Shown: positions 1 to 6,714, counted from the stretch's first letter. The stretch: DNA of 10,595 bases from Pseudomonadota bacterium (GCA_023412655.1 JAEYNH010000232.1:1-10595), one strand, 5' to 3'. Made by a program: numbers and translations. Notes: generated from the letters alone by a model not told the origin.

Positions 1-22
1 CTAAACCCCGCCCTCAACCACA

Positions 23-50
23 CCCCCCCGGGCGGGGGGCGGGGGGCCCC
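23..50 (-). terminator. G/C-run hairpin downstream of pilA (possible terminator)
   Basis: A run of seven C (23-29) is followed by G3-C-G6-C-G6 (30-46) and then C4 (47-50). The C run can pair with either G6 block; pairing with 34-39 leaves a four-base loop. The element starts about 25 nt past the pilA stop on the minus strand, where a terminator or mRNA-stabilising stem would sit. No T-tract follows on that strand, so it is not a classical intrinsic terminator. The plus strand also fits a four-run G-quadruplex pattern. The pairing potential is seen; the role is inferred. Confidence 0.3.
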
Positions 51-74
51 TCCTCGGGCAGGGACCGTCGGGCC

Positions 75-251
75 TTAGGCGCCCGCGTTGGTCACTTCGT
101 CGCTGATGGCGTCGAACTTGTCGCTCAGGCTGGTGCCGAGCAGCTGCAGGGCGCCCACCAGCACCACCGCGATCAGGGCCGCGATCAGGCCGTACTCGAT
201 GGCCGTCGCGCCCGACTCGTCCTTCATGAAGCGGGTAACGAACTTCGACAT
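75..251 (-). CDS. pilA: Flp/Fap-type type IVb pilin, PilA
   Basis: Major subunit of the Flp (Tad/Cpa) pilus, a thin surface fibre used for adhesion. The protein is 58 aa, normal for Flp pilins. It has a short basic leader (residues 1-14), then the class III processing site G14|A15, where prepilin peptidase (CpaA/TadV) should cut. The pilin signature ATAIEYGLIAALIAV follows, with the conserved Glu-Tyr pair at mature positions 5-6, then one hydrophobic helix (about 18-38) and a short polar tail. The leader closely resembles Caulobacter PilA as recalled. The start at 251 is preferred because AAGGAG lies about 7 nt upstream. An in-frame ATG at 257 sits directly against that SD, and one at 344 would add an atypical arginine-rich extension. 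In Caulobacter the cpa secretion genes follow pilA; here they would lie left of the window. The AT-rich upstream region probably holds its promoter. Confidence 0.93.
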   Translation of the reverse strand: MSKFVTRFMKDESGATAIEYGLIAALIAVVLVGALQLLGTSLSDKFDAISDEVTNAGA

Positions 252-357
252 GGTCATTCTCCTTGTATCCGCGTGCTGTTCCGCGAGCAGACGTCTCGAA
301 TGGGGCCTCAAGCTCATGCCCGCTCGCCCCGATGGCATGACCAACTTCGCAGATCGC

Positions 358-374
358 GCTTAATCCACAGTAAA
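358..374 (-). promoter_or_regulatory. candidate CtrA-binding site upstream of pilA
   Basis: Read on the minus strand the site is TTTA-N7-TTAA-GC, one mismatch from the CtrA consensus TTAA-N7-TTAA. It lies about 107 nt upstream of the pilA ATG. In Caulobacter, CtrA activates pilA, so both the match and the location make sense. The half-sites and the 7-nt spacing are seen directly; CtrA binding is inferred. TTAA pairs occur by chance in AT-rich DNA, which limits confidence. Confidence 0.4.
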
Positions 375-395
375 TACCACGATGACTTGAAGTAA

Positions 396-469
396 TATTC
401 TATGGTTTACTGCTGTTCAGCATTGATATCTGTTAACTATAAAGCCGATATCGCAAGAATTATTCTATG
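396..469. repeat. direct repeat TATTCTATG (two copies) with two GATATC palindromes
   Basis: The 9-mer TATTCTATG occurs at 396-404 and 461-469, 65 bp apart; on the pilA strand it reads CATAGAATA. Between the copies, GATATC occurs at 425-430 and 447-452, 22 bp apart start to start, about two helical turns, so both would lie on the same DNA face. The region is AT-rich, so chance is possible. The repeats are certain; a role as binding sites for a pilA regulator is speculation. Confidence 0.35.
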
Positions 470-472
470 AAA

Positions 473-1951
473 TCAGTGAGAGTCGCCCTCAACCGATAGG
501 GGATCGAGCCGCCCGCCGCCCCGCACCAGGAACAGTCCCGCCAGGCCCGCGCCCAGCAGCAGCAGGATGGTGGCGAGCCCGCCCTGCTGGGTGCGGGTGA
601 GTTCGGTGCCGAGGTTCACCAGGGTGGGCGCCAGCCAGGCGGTGGCCACCCCGGAGAGGGCGAAGACCCCGAAGAACGCCCCGCTCTCGGCCGCCGGGGT
701 CAGGCGCACCAGCATGGTCCGGCTCGAGGCGTACTGGGCGGTGATGAAGATGGCCGAGACGAAGCCCAGGCCCACATAGATCCAGTCCGGAAGGGTGCGG
801 AACACCGGCCCCTGCCAGAGCGGCGCGTGCGCCGCCGGGTCATAGGCCCAGAAGAACAGGATGCGGTCGGGCGCCATGCCGAGGATGGCCAGCAGGGCCG
901 CCATGGAGAAGGCGATCTCGATCTGCAGGGCGATCCGCGGCCCCAGCGCCCCGTCCAGCCACCGGGCCACATAGCCGCCCAGCACCGCGAACATGCTGAG
1001 CAGGATGCCGTAGGCCAGCATCTCCAGGGCGCCCCACTTCATCACCCCCACGGCCAGCACCCCGGCGTAGATCAGGATGGCGTTCATCCCGTCCACGAAC
1101 AGCATCCGCGAGACCAGGTACACCGCCGCGTCCCGCCGCTGGCCCACGGCGCGGATCATCGCCCCCAGCTCCCGCGCCCCCTGGGCGAAGGCCTTGAGCA
1201 CCGGCGCGCCGGTCCGCGGCGCATCGGGGGTGAACAGGAACAGCGGGATCGAGCCCAGGGCCAGCAGGCCGGCCGCCATCAGGGCCACCACCCGTTCGGG
1301 CTCGTGAGCCGCCGGGTCCAGGCCGAACAGCGGCGTCGCGGGGACGAAGGGCCAGTCGACCTTCCCCGGCAGGGCGAAGGCGATCGCCGTGAAGGCCAGG
1401 GCGCCCACCGAGAAGAGGTTGCCGAGCGACAGGGCGAGCCCCGAGGCCCGGTGCGCGCCGGACAGTCCCGCCGCCCGCACCAGCAGCGAGTTGTGCAGCA
1501 CCTCGGTATAGACGAACAGCACCCGGGCGAAGGCGCACAGGGCCAGCACGCCGATCAGCGGCAGCGGCCCGTCGGGCCCGGCGAACCACAGGGCGGCGAT
1601 GGCCGGGACCATCAGCCCCACGGTCAGGGCCAGCCAGCCCTTGCGCGGCCCCAGCTTGTCGATGGAGGCCCCCAGGAACGGCGCCGTCAGCATCACCGTC
1701 CAGCCGATGTACTGGTCCCAGCGCGAGATCACCGCCTGGCCCCGCACCGGGTCGCCCACCAGGGTGGCGGCCACATAGGGCATGAAGATGTAGATGGTGA
1801 TCAGGATCACGAACGGATCGCGCCCGCCCTGGAACACCGCCCAGGCCAGGCCGCCGCGGTTCAGCCGCCCATCGCCGCCGATCGTCGCGGTGACCGGCGG
1901 ATCGGCGATGGAGGCCGGCCCACGGGCGTCGACCGCTTCCGGATTGAGCAT
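473..1951 (-). CDS. MFS transporter, UMF1/Atg22-like
   Basis: Inner-membrane major facilitator superfamily protein of 492 aa with about 12 hydrophobic segments. After a polar N-terminal stretch (1-33) the first helix region begins with AWAVFQGGRDPFVILITIY, resembling the opening of UMF1 (Atg22-like) transporters. The loop GASIDKLGPRKGW (about 94-106) between helices 2 and 3 is a motif-A-like MFS signature. A larger polar loop with CxxG-free, Ala/Arg-rich sequence separates the two six-helix halves around residues 235-265. Substrate is unknown; eukaryotic Atg22 exports vacuolar amino acids, but that should not be assumed here. The ATG at 1951 is chosen because AGGGG lies about 7 nt upstream. 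An in-frame ATG at 1975 would add 8 residues but has weaker SD context. It appears to be a single-gene unit between a non-coding stretch and pilA. Confidence 0.82.
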   Translation of the reverse strand: MLNPEAVDARGPASIADPPVTATIGGDGRLNRGGLAWAVFQGGRDPFVILITIYIFMPYVAATLVGDPVRGQAVISRWDQYIGWTVMLTAPFLGASIDKLGPRKGWLALTVGLMVPAIAALWFAGPDGPLPLIGVLALCAFARVLFVYTEVLHNSLLVRAAGLSGAHRASGLALSLGNLFSVGALAFTAIAFALPGKVDWPFVPATPLFGLDPAAHEPERVVALMAAGLLALGSIPLFLFTPDAPRTGAPVLKAFAQGARELGAMIRAVGQRRDAAVYLVSRMLFVDGMNAILIYAGVLAVGVMKWGALEMLAYGILLSMFAVLGGYVARWLDGALGPRIALQIEIAFSMAALLAILGMAPDRILFFWAYDPAAHAPLWQGPVFRTLPDWIYVGLGFVSAIFITAQYASSRTMLVRLTPAAESGAFFGVFALSGVATAWLAPTLVNLGTELTRTQQGGLATILLLLGAGLAGLFLVRGGGRLDPLSVEGDSH

Positions 1952-2265
1952 GGCGTTTCCCCTGCCAGGCCGCATCTGACGACGGCCTTGGGCCCGACGT
2001 TAGCCCTCTGCGGCTGGACCGCAATCATCACTGCGTGATTCACGGGCAGGTGATTGGCGGCCCTCGGGCCGATGGAGGCAGAATCGCCGAGGCTTCTCTT
2101 GAGGTCTGTCCCTGAAGCGCCCGTCGCGGATTGCGGAGCCTGCGGCGGGCGCGGTGGTTTCCAGCTTCCCTCATCTCGTCGGCAGCGGACACGGCGGCCG
2201 GGGGCGCTTCTGGGCGCCTGCGAAACCGGCGGGCAGTGAGGAGGCGCTGCGGACCTGAGGCTCGC
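1952..2265. other. non-coding interval with no recognised feature
   Basis: About 314 bp separate the MFS start from the LysR stop, with both genes on the minus strand. The short open frames on either strand here (60-84 codons) give low-complexity Arg/Pro/Ala-rich translations, as expected of high-GC shadow frames, and have no convincing ribosome-binding sites. A perfect 6-bp stem with a 2-nt loop lies at 2058-2071. GANTC motifs (possible CcrM methylation sites) occur at 2037-2041 and near 2080. The MFS promoter presumably lies here, but I could not identify one. Confidence 0.5.
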
Positions 2266-3165
2266 TCAACCCACGTAGCGTGGGACCTCCGCAACTAGCC
2301 GATCAATCGCGAGCCGAACCTTGCGCAGAAGGTACGGCGTCTCTGGCCAGATCGCGTGGACGTCGTAGGTCGAAGAATATTCGGCAAGGAGCGGCGTGAG
2401 CTCGCCACGCGCGACCCTTGGCGCCGCAAGCCATGTCGGAAGCCACGCTATTCCGAGTCCTTGCGCCGCCATGTCGGCAAGCACATCCATGTCGTCGGCG
2501 CGCAAGCGGGCGTGGGGCGCGAAGACCTGCGGCGGTGTCTCCTCCCGCGGTCCGAACAGCCATGGCCGGATCGCCCCCCTGTGGCAGTAGGCGATGGTTT
2601 CATGCCTCGCCAACTCTTGTGGGGTGCAAGGTGCGCCGCGCATCTGGACATAGGCTGGCGCCGCGAAAGCCGTCATGGTCTGCCGGGCAAGCCGCCGCGC
2701 CACCAGGTCCCCGCGAGAACCCAGCTCGCCCGTCCGAACGGCGAGATCGATACCTTCTTCAACGAGGTCCCCGAGTCGATCAGTCAGAGACAGCTCCAGC
2801 TCAAGCTGCGGGTATCGCTGAGCAAGTCCGAGCAATATTGGCGCGATGCAGTGGCGCCCAAGTAGCGCCGGCATGCTGACGCGCAACCGCCCCCGAAGAT
2901 CGGCTCCCGCCTCAAACGCCACAGCCTCGGCCGCTTCCACCTCGGCCAGCACCGCGCGGCACCGGTCGTAGTACGCGCGGCCGATCTCCGTAAGGCTTTG
3001 TCGGCGCGTCGTTCTGTTCAGCAGTCGGGTTCCAAGCGCCTGCTCAAGCGAGCGGATGTGCTTGCCAACCATCGGCCCTGAAAGCCCGAGCTCGCTTGCG
3101 ACCGCCGCAAAGGACCCAAGCTCAACGGCGCGAGAGAAGACACGCATGCTGGTCAGCCGATCCAT
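2266..3165 (-). CDS. LysR-family transcriptional regulator
   Basis: DNA-binding regulator of 299 aa, typical LysR length. The N-terminal winged helix-turn-helix starts MDRLTSMRVFSRAVELGSF and runs to about residue 60; the recognition helix region is LGLSGPMVGKHIRSLEQALG (about 27-46), followed by LLNRTTRRQSLTEIG. The C-terminal periplasmic-binding-protein-like effector domain covers about 90-295, including a GRLRVSMPALLGR strand and GIDLAVRTGEL. The ATG at 3165 gives the canonical LysR N-terminus and has AGGT about 7 nt upstream; an in-frame start at 3249 would add 28 atypical residues and run into the divergent promoter. It is divergent from the oxidoreductase at 3267 across 101 bp, the classic layout for a LysR protein controlling its neighbour. 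Inducer unknown. Codon use is less C/G-biased than most of the window. Confidence 0.9.
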   Translation of the reverse strand: MDRLTSMRVFSRAVELGSFAAVASELGLSGPMVGKHIRSLEQALGTRLLNRTTRRQSLTEIGRAYYDRCRAVLAEVEAAEAVAFEAGADLRGRLRVSMPALLGRHCIAPILLGLAQRYPQLELELSLTDRLGDLVEEGIDLAVRTGELGSRGDLVARRLARQTMTAFAAPAYVQMRGAPCTPQELARHETIAYCHRGAIRPWLFGPREETPPQVFAPHARLRADDMDVLADMAAQGLGIAWLPTWLAAPRVARGELTPLLAEYSSTYDVHAIWPETPYLLRKVRLAIDRLVAEVPRYVG

Positions 3166-3209
3166 TTCAAACCTGCAGTTCCGACTGAGCTTACCGTGCG
3201 TGCCTTTAT

Positions 3210-3260
3210 GCCGGTCGCTTCCCCGGCGCAAATAGCCATTCCTGATCAACGGTATGGAAT
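3210..3260. promoter_or_regulatory. divergent LysR/oxidoreductase control region with two dyads
   Basis: The 101-bp gap between the divergent starts holds two inverted repeats: GCCGG-N8-CCGGC (3210-3227) and ATTCC-N13-GGAAT (3238-3260). The second ends 6 nt before the oxidoreductase ATG. Neither is a clean T-N11-A LysR box, and no strong -35/-10 pair is evident. The dyads are seen; their use as operator sites by the adjacent LysR protein is inferred from layout. Confidence 0.3.
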
Positions 3261-3266
3261 TCAGCT

Positions 3267-4253
3267 ATGCGGGCCGTGAAGTTCGATCGTACTGGAGGAC
3301 CCGAGGTCCTCCGCATCGTCGAAACCCCCATTCCGCTGCCAGGCCCTGGCGAGATCCGCGTCCGCGTGCGGGCGATCGGCCTCAATCGTGCGGATGCCCT
3401 GTTCCGCGCAGGCGCTTACATAGAGGTTCCGACCTTTCCGTCGGGTCTTGGGCTTGAAGCTGCCGGTGTCGTGGACGCGCTCGGCAAGAACGTCGAACAC
3501 CTGTCGATCGGGGATGTGGTCAGCATGGCCCCTTCGTGGTCGATGGCTCGCTGGCCAGCTTATGGCGACTATGCGGTTTTCCCCGCCCAGCTCGCGATCC
3601 AGCACCCGTCAACACTCAACTTCGAGACGGCCGCGGCTGCGTGGATGCAGTTCATTACCGCCTACGGGGCCCTTGTCGAGCTGGCGGAGCTGCGGTCCGG
3701 CGACTTGGTCGCGATTACCGCGGCCAGCAGCAGCGTCGGGCTGGCCGCCATTCAGGTGAGCAGAATGGTGGGCGCCGTCCCGATCGCCGTCACTCGCACC
3801 TCGGCCAAGCGCGACGCGCTGCGCGCGGCAGGAGCGGCCCATGTCATTGCGTCAGCGGAAGAGGACCTGCGATGGCGCCTCACCGACATCGCAGGGCCAA
3901 GCGGCGTGCGCATCGTGCTCGATGCAGTGGCAGGGCCGGCGGTAGAGGCGCTGACGGCGGCGATGTCGCCAGGCGGCATGCTGATCCAGTATGGAGGGCT
4001 CAGCACCAATGGGACGCCCCTTCCCCTTTCAAACGTGCTCAGTAAGCGGCTGACCGTCCGGGGCTATCTGATGCACGAGGTTGTTCAGAACGCCGCCCGG
4101 TTGGAACGCGCCAAGCAGTTCATCCTCGCGGGCCTCACCTCAGGCGAGCTTGCGCCCGTAATCGCTCGCAAGTTCAAGTTCGATGAGATCGTCGAGGCGC
4201 ACCGCTACCTCGAGTCAAACCAGCAGTTCGGAAAGGTGGTGGTCACCGTCTAG
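3267..4253 (+). CDS. zinc-independent quinone oxidoreductase-like MDR dehydrogenase
   Basis: Medium-chain dehydrogenase/reductase of the quinone oxidoreductase (QOR) type, 328 aa, presumably a cytosolic NAD(P)H-dependent reductase of quinones or enone/aldehyde substrates. The GroES-like domain spans about 28-115 (GPGEIRVRVRAIGLNRAD), the Rossmann domain about 140-270, and the C-terminus ends with the family-typical HRYLESNQQFGKVVV. The nucleotide-binding segment AASSSVGLAAIQ (152-163) has Ser-Ser-Ser-Val-Gly in place of a canonical glycine-rich motif, a variant known in this superfamily. Basic and hydroxyl residues after the second strand (TRTSAKR, 176-182) suggest NADPH rather than NADH. The protein contains no cysteine, so neither catalytic nor structural zinc sites can exist. 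The SD is weak (GGA about 8 nt upstream). Likely regulated by the divergent LysR gene. Exact substrate unknown. Confidence 0.87.
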   Translation: MRAVKFDRTGGPEVLRIVETPIPLPGPGEIRVRVRAIGLNRADALFRAGAYIEVPTFPSGLGLEAAGVVDALGKNVEHLSIGDVVSMAPSWSMARWPAYGDYAVFPAQLAIQHPSTLNFETAAAAWMQFITAYGALVELAELRSGDLVAITAASSSVGLAAIQVSRMVGAVPIAVTRTSAKRDALRAAGAAHVIASAEEDLRWRLTDIAGPSGVRIVLDAVAGPAVEALTAAMSPGGMLIQYGGLSTNGTPLPLSNVLSKRLTVRGYLMHEVVQNAARLERAKQFILAGLTSGELAPVIARKFKFDEIVEAHRYLESNQQFGKVVVTV

Positions 4254-4346
4254 CGCAACATGCCCGGTCGACACCCACAGTCTGTCGCCTGAAGCCGGAT
4301 TGCCCCCATTTCGGAAGCCGCGCCGCGCGCAGGTCGCCTCCGCCGA

Positions 4347-5120
4347 TCAGCCCAGCAGGCGGTCGTGCAGCCGTTCGCGCAGCTGCGGCGTCAGCCCAAG
4401 GGCCTCGTCCAGATAGCCGTCGATGGAGCCGTGCCGCGCGCGCATGACCGCGAAGGCGCGCTCCAGGTATTCGGCCTCCACCCGCATGGCCACCTGCAGG
4501 GCCGCATCGCTGGGCTCCCGGCCCGAGGCCTCGGCGATCCGGGCCCGGACGGTGGGCAGGCGCCGGGCGATCCGCGCCTCGTCGTTGGTCAGCAGATAGT
4601 CCTGGATGATGTCGTCCGGATGCACCCCGGCCAGGTGGTGGGTCAGGGCGCAGAGGATGCCGGTGCGGTCCTTGCCGGCCGCGCAGTGCACCAGCACCGC
4701 GCCTTGCGTCCGCGCCAGGGCCTGGAAGTAGCGGGAATAGAGGTCCAGGTGGCGCTGCGCGTGGGGCGCCCCGTCATAGTAGTCCAGCATGTAGAGCCGG
4801 AACGACTCGGCGGTCAGGTCCGAGCGGGCGATGAACTCGTGCCATTCGTCGGCATGTTCCTGGCCGATGTCGTTGTCGATCACCTCGGCGGCGAACGGGT
4901 TCCAGCGGCGGGACGGCAGGCTCTGGCGCTCGTTGGAGCGGCGCAGGTCCACGATCACCGAGACCCCCAGCTCCGCAAGCCGGGCCAGGTCGGCTTCCGT
5001 GGCCTCGGCGTGGTGCGCCGAGCGGTAGAGCAGGCCCCGCCGCAGGCGCCGGGTTCCGGCGGCGTAGTCGCCGAAGTCGCGGAAGTTCTCGATCCCCTCG
5101 AAAGGCAGCAGGCGGGTCAT
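4347..5120 (-). CDS. tyrosine phosphatase family protein (PTP/DSP-like)
   Basis: Cysteine-based phosphatase of 257 aa in the bacterial tyrosine/serine phosphatase family (Y_phosphatase3-like). It opens with the family signature GIENFRDFGDYA (9-20), followed by LLYRSAHHAEA and the VIVDLRRSNER strand-loop. The P-loop is VHCAAGKDRTG (144-154), with nucleophile Cys146 and phosphate-binding Arg152 of the HCX5R motif intact. The C-terminal helix YLERAFAVMRARHGSIDGYL matches the family's usual end. No signal peptide is seen, so it is probably cytosolic. Substrate unknown; some relatives act on phosphoinositides or phosphoproteins. The ATG at 5120 puts the family motif at the usual distance; an ATG at 5135 would add five residues, and neither has a clear SD. 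It starts 28 nt (or 13 nt) after the AMP nucleosidase stop, so translation is probably coupled from one mRNA. Confidence 0.86.
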   Translation of the reverse strand: MTRLLPFEGIENFRDFGDYAAGTRRLRRGLLYRSAHHAEATEADLARLAELGVSVIVDLRRSNERQSLPSRRWNPFAAEVIDNDIGQEHADEWHEFIARSDLTAESFRLYMLDYYDGAPHAQRHLDLYSRYFQALARTQGAVLVHCAAGKDRTGILCALTHHLAGVHPDDIIQDYLLTNDEARIARRLPTVRARIAEASGREPSDAALQVAMRVEAEYLERAFAVMRARHGSIDGYLDEALGLTPQLRERLHDRLLG

Positions 5121-5148
5121 GGCAGGTGGGCTCATGGGGAAGGCGGGC

Positions 5149-6600
5149 TCATCGGAAGGGCGGCTCGTCGAAGCTGCGCAGCTTGCGCGAATGCAGGCGC
5201 GGGCCCTCCTCGCGGAGCAGGTCGACGGTGGCCAGGCCGATCTGCAGGTGCTGGCCGATGGCCCGCTCATAGAAGGCGTTGGCCTGGCCGGGCAGCTTGA
5301 TCTCCCCGTGCAGCGGCTTGTCCGAGACGCACAGCAGCGTCCCGTAGGGCACCCGGAAGCGATAGCCCTGGGCGGCGATGGTGGCGCTTTCCATGTCGAT
5401 GGCCACCGCCCGGCTCTGGTTGAACCGCAGGGCGCTGGTGGAATAGCGCAGCTCCCAGTTCCGGTCGTCGGTGGTCACCACCGTGCCGGTGCGCAGGCGC
5501 CGCTTCAGCATGTCGCCGCTTTCCCCGGTCACCAGTTCCGCCGCCTGGTTGAACGCCACCTGCACCTCGGCGATCGGCGGGATGGGGATCTCGGGGGGCA
5601 GGACGCGGTCCAGCACATGGTCGTCGCGCAGGTAGGCGTGGGCCAGGACGTAGTCGCCGATGGTCTGCGAGCCGCGCAGCCCGCCGCAGTGGCCGACCAT
5701 CAGCCAGGCCTGCGGACGCAGCACCGCCAGGTGGTCGCAGATGGTCTTGGCGTTGGAGGGCCCCACGCCGATGTTCACCAGGGTCACCCCCATCCGGCCC
5801 TCGGCCATCAGGTGGTAGGCCGGCATCTGGTGGCGCCGCCAGGGCCCGGCGGCCACCGCCCCTTCCGGATCGGGCGTGTCGGCGGTGACCATGATCCGCC
5901 CCGGCGCCGACAGGCCCGTGTAGCGGCTGTCGCCGGTCCGCAGCTGGTCCGCCGCCCAGCGGACGAACTCGTCCACATAGCGATGGTAGTTGGTGAACAG
6001 CACGAACTGCTGGACGTGCTCGGCGGGCGTTCCGGTGTAGTGGGCCAGCCGCGCCAGGGAGAAATCCGTGCGCAGCCCGTCGAACAGGGCCAGCGGCCGC
6101 GGCGCCGATTCCGGCGTCAGGAAGGCCCCGTCCGCCACCTCGTCGCCGATGTGCGCCAGTTCGGTGGAGGGGAAGTGCCGGGCGATCTGCGCCGCCCCGA
6201 TGTCGGCCAGGGCCAGGTCCCGGGCGCCGTCCAGCACATAGGGGAACGGAATCTCCTGCTCCGAGCGGGCCACCTCCAGCTCCACGTCGAAGTCCTGCTG
6301 CAGCAGCGACAGCTGCTCGATCAGATAGTCGCGGAACAGGTCGGGCCGGGTCACCGTCACGGCGTAGCGGCCGGGCAGGCCGACCCGGGCGAACGCGCGG
6401 CTGATCCGTGGATAGGGCCGCCCCTCCGGCCAGTTCAGCCGCAGCTCGGGATAGACGAAGGCCCCCGCCCGGCGCACCGCCGGATCGGGCGGCGGGCCGC
6501 CCGCGAGGAAGGTTTTCAGGGAAGACCGGAGCGCCTGGACGCTCACGCTGTATTCGTGTTCCAGCCGATCTACGATGCCGGCTGCATCCATTTGTTTCAT
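5149..6600 (-). CDS. amn: AMP nucleosidase
   Basis: Hydrolyses AMP to adenine and ribose 5-phosphate in the cytosol, linking purine pools to salvage and pentose metabolism. With the start at 6600 the protein is 483 aa, close to the E. coli enzyme as recalled (484). The N-terminal AMN regulatory domain covers roughly 1-170 (YPELRLNWPEGRPYPRISRAF). The C-terminal nucleoside-phosphorylase-like catalytic domain includes VNIGVGPSNAKTICDHLAVL, VGHCGGLRG and AIDMESATIAAQG. It ends in the segment LLCVSDKPLHGEIKLPG, whose Asp (about 427) corresponds to the catalytic Asp of the family. Alternative starts are GTG at 6618 and ATG at 6591. None has a well-spaced SD; the ATG at 6600 is favoured by the length match and by a possible leaderless promoter just upstream. 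It is divergent from the symporter gene and probably co-transcribed with the phosphatase gene downstream. Confidence 0.93.
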   Translation of the reverse strand: MKQMDAAGIVDRLEHEYSVSVQALRSSLKTFLAGGPPPDPAVRRAGAFVYPELRLNWPEGRPYPRISRAFARVGLPGRYAVTVTRPDLFRDYLIEQLSLLQQDFDVELEVARSEQEIPFPYVLDGARDLALADIGAAQIARHFPSTELAHIGDEVADGAFLTPESAPRPLALFDGLRTDFSLARLAHYTGTPAEHVQQFVLFTNYHRYVDEFVRWAADQLRTGDSRYTGLSAPGRIMVTADTPDPEGAVAAGPWRRHQMPAYHLMAEGRMGVTLVNIGVGPSNAKTICDHLAVLRPQAWLMVGHCGGLRGSQTIGDYVLAHAYLRDDHVLDRVLPPEIPIPPIAEVQVAFNQAAELVTGESGDMLKRRLRTGTVVTTDDRNWELRYSTSALRFNQSRAVAIDMESATIAAQGYRFRVPYGTLLCVSDKPLHGEIKLPGQANAFYERAIGQHLQIGLATVDLLREEGPRLHSRKLRSFDEPPFR

Positions 6601-6608
6601 CCAGCTGC

Positions 6609-6637
6609 TTATAACCACCTCGTGTGACGGTTGCGAA
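6609..6637 (-). promoter_or_regulatory. possible promoter for amn giving a leaderless mRNA
   Basis: On the minus strand, TTCGCA (6637-6632) and TTATAA (6614-6609) are separated by 17 nt, a sigma-70-like arrangement with four of six -35 bases matching TTGACA. Initiation about 7 nt past the -10 would fall at about 6602-6600, right at the ATG at 6600. That would explain the lack of an SD. The sequences are seen; promoter activity is inferred and may be chance. A GTG start at 6618 would place this -10 inside the coding region and contradict it. Confidence 0.25.
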
Positions 6638-6705
6638 TCCGCGGTCTTCCGGCTTCGCTGGACTGGAATGGCGTTCTTGGCGAAAAAGGCGCCTCCAATT
6701 TTCTC

Positions 6706-6710
6706 GGGGG
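6706..6710 (+). promoter_or_regulatory. ribosome-binding site deciding the symporter start
   Basis: A GGGGG run sits 4 nt before the ATG at 6715. It favours this start over the in-frame upstream start at 6631, which would add 28 residues unlike the family N-terminus and extend back across most of the intergenic gap. Confidence 0.5.
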
Positions 6711-6714
6711 CTTA

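Larger units (their letters stand above)
252..472 (-). promoter_or_regulatory. AT-rich pilA upstream region
   Basis: This 221-bp gap lies between the pilA start and the end of the MFS gene, both on the minus strand. The part from about 360 to 472 is strikingly AT-rich for this genome, with TAATATTC, TTAACTATAAA and GAATTATTC stretches. It carries a CtrA-like site (358-374), GTTAAC (432-437), two GATATC palindromes and a repeated 9-mer. No terminator is visible after the MFS stop at 473, so some read-through into pilA is possible. Composition and position suggest a heavily regulated pilA promoter; the transcription start cannot be placed with confidence. Confidence 0.55.

Noticed and set aside
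827..2038. 403-codon plus-strand open frame opposite the MFS gene
   Set aside because: Gln/His/Arg/Pro-rich shadow with no motif; the minus-strand frame has membrane helices and MFS motifs.
2040..2294. 84-codon minus-strand frame in the MFS-LysR gap
   Set aside because: It overlaps the LysR 3' end, has an Arg/Ala-rich translation with no recognisable domain, and lacks an SD.
4254..4346. Bidirectional terminator between the convergent oxidoreductase and phosphatase genes
   Set aside because: I found no strong stem or T-tract in this 93-bp gap.
4365..5300. 311-codon plus-strand open frame
   Set aside because: It overlaps the phosphatase gene, which has an intact HCX5R motif on the other strand; the plus frame is low complexity.
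5119..6627. 502-codon plus-strand open frame
   Set aside because: It is exactly opposite AMP nucleosidase and gives a His/Gln/Gly/Arg-rich translation without recognisable motifs; a high-GC shadow frame.
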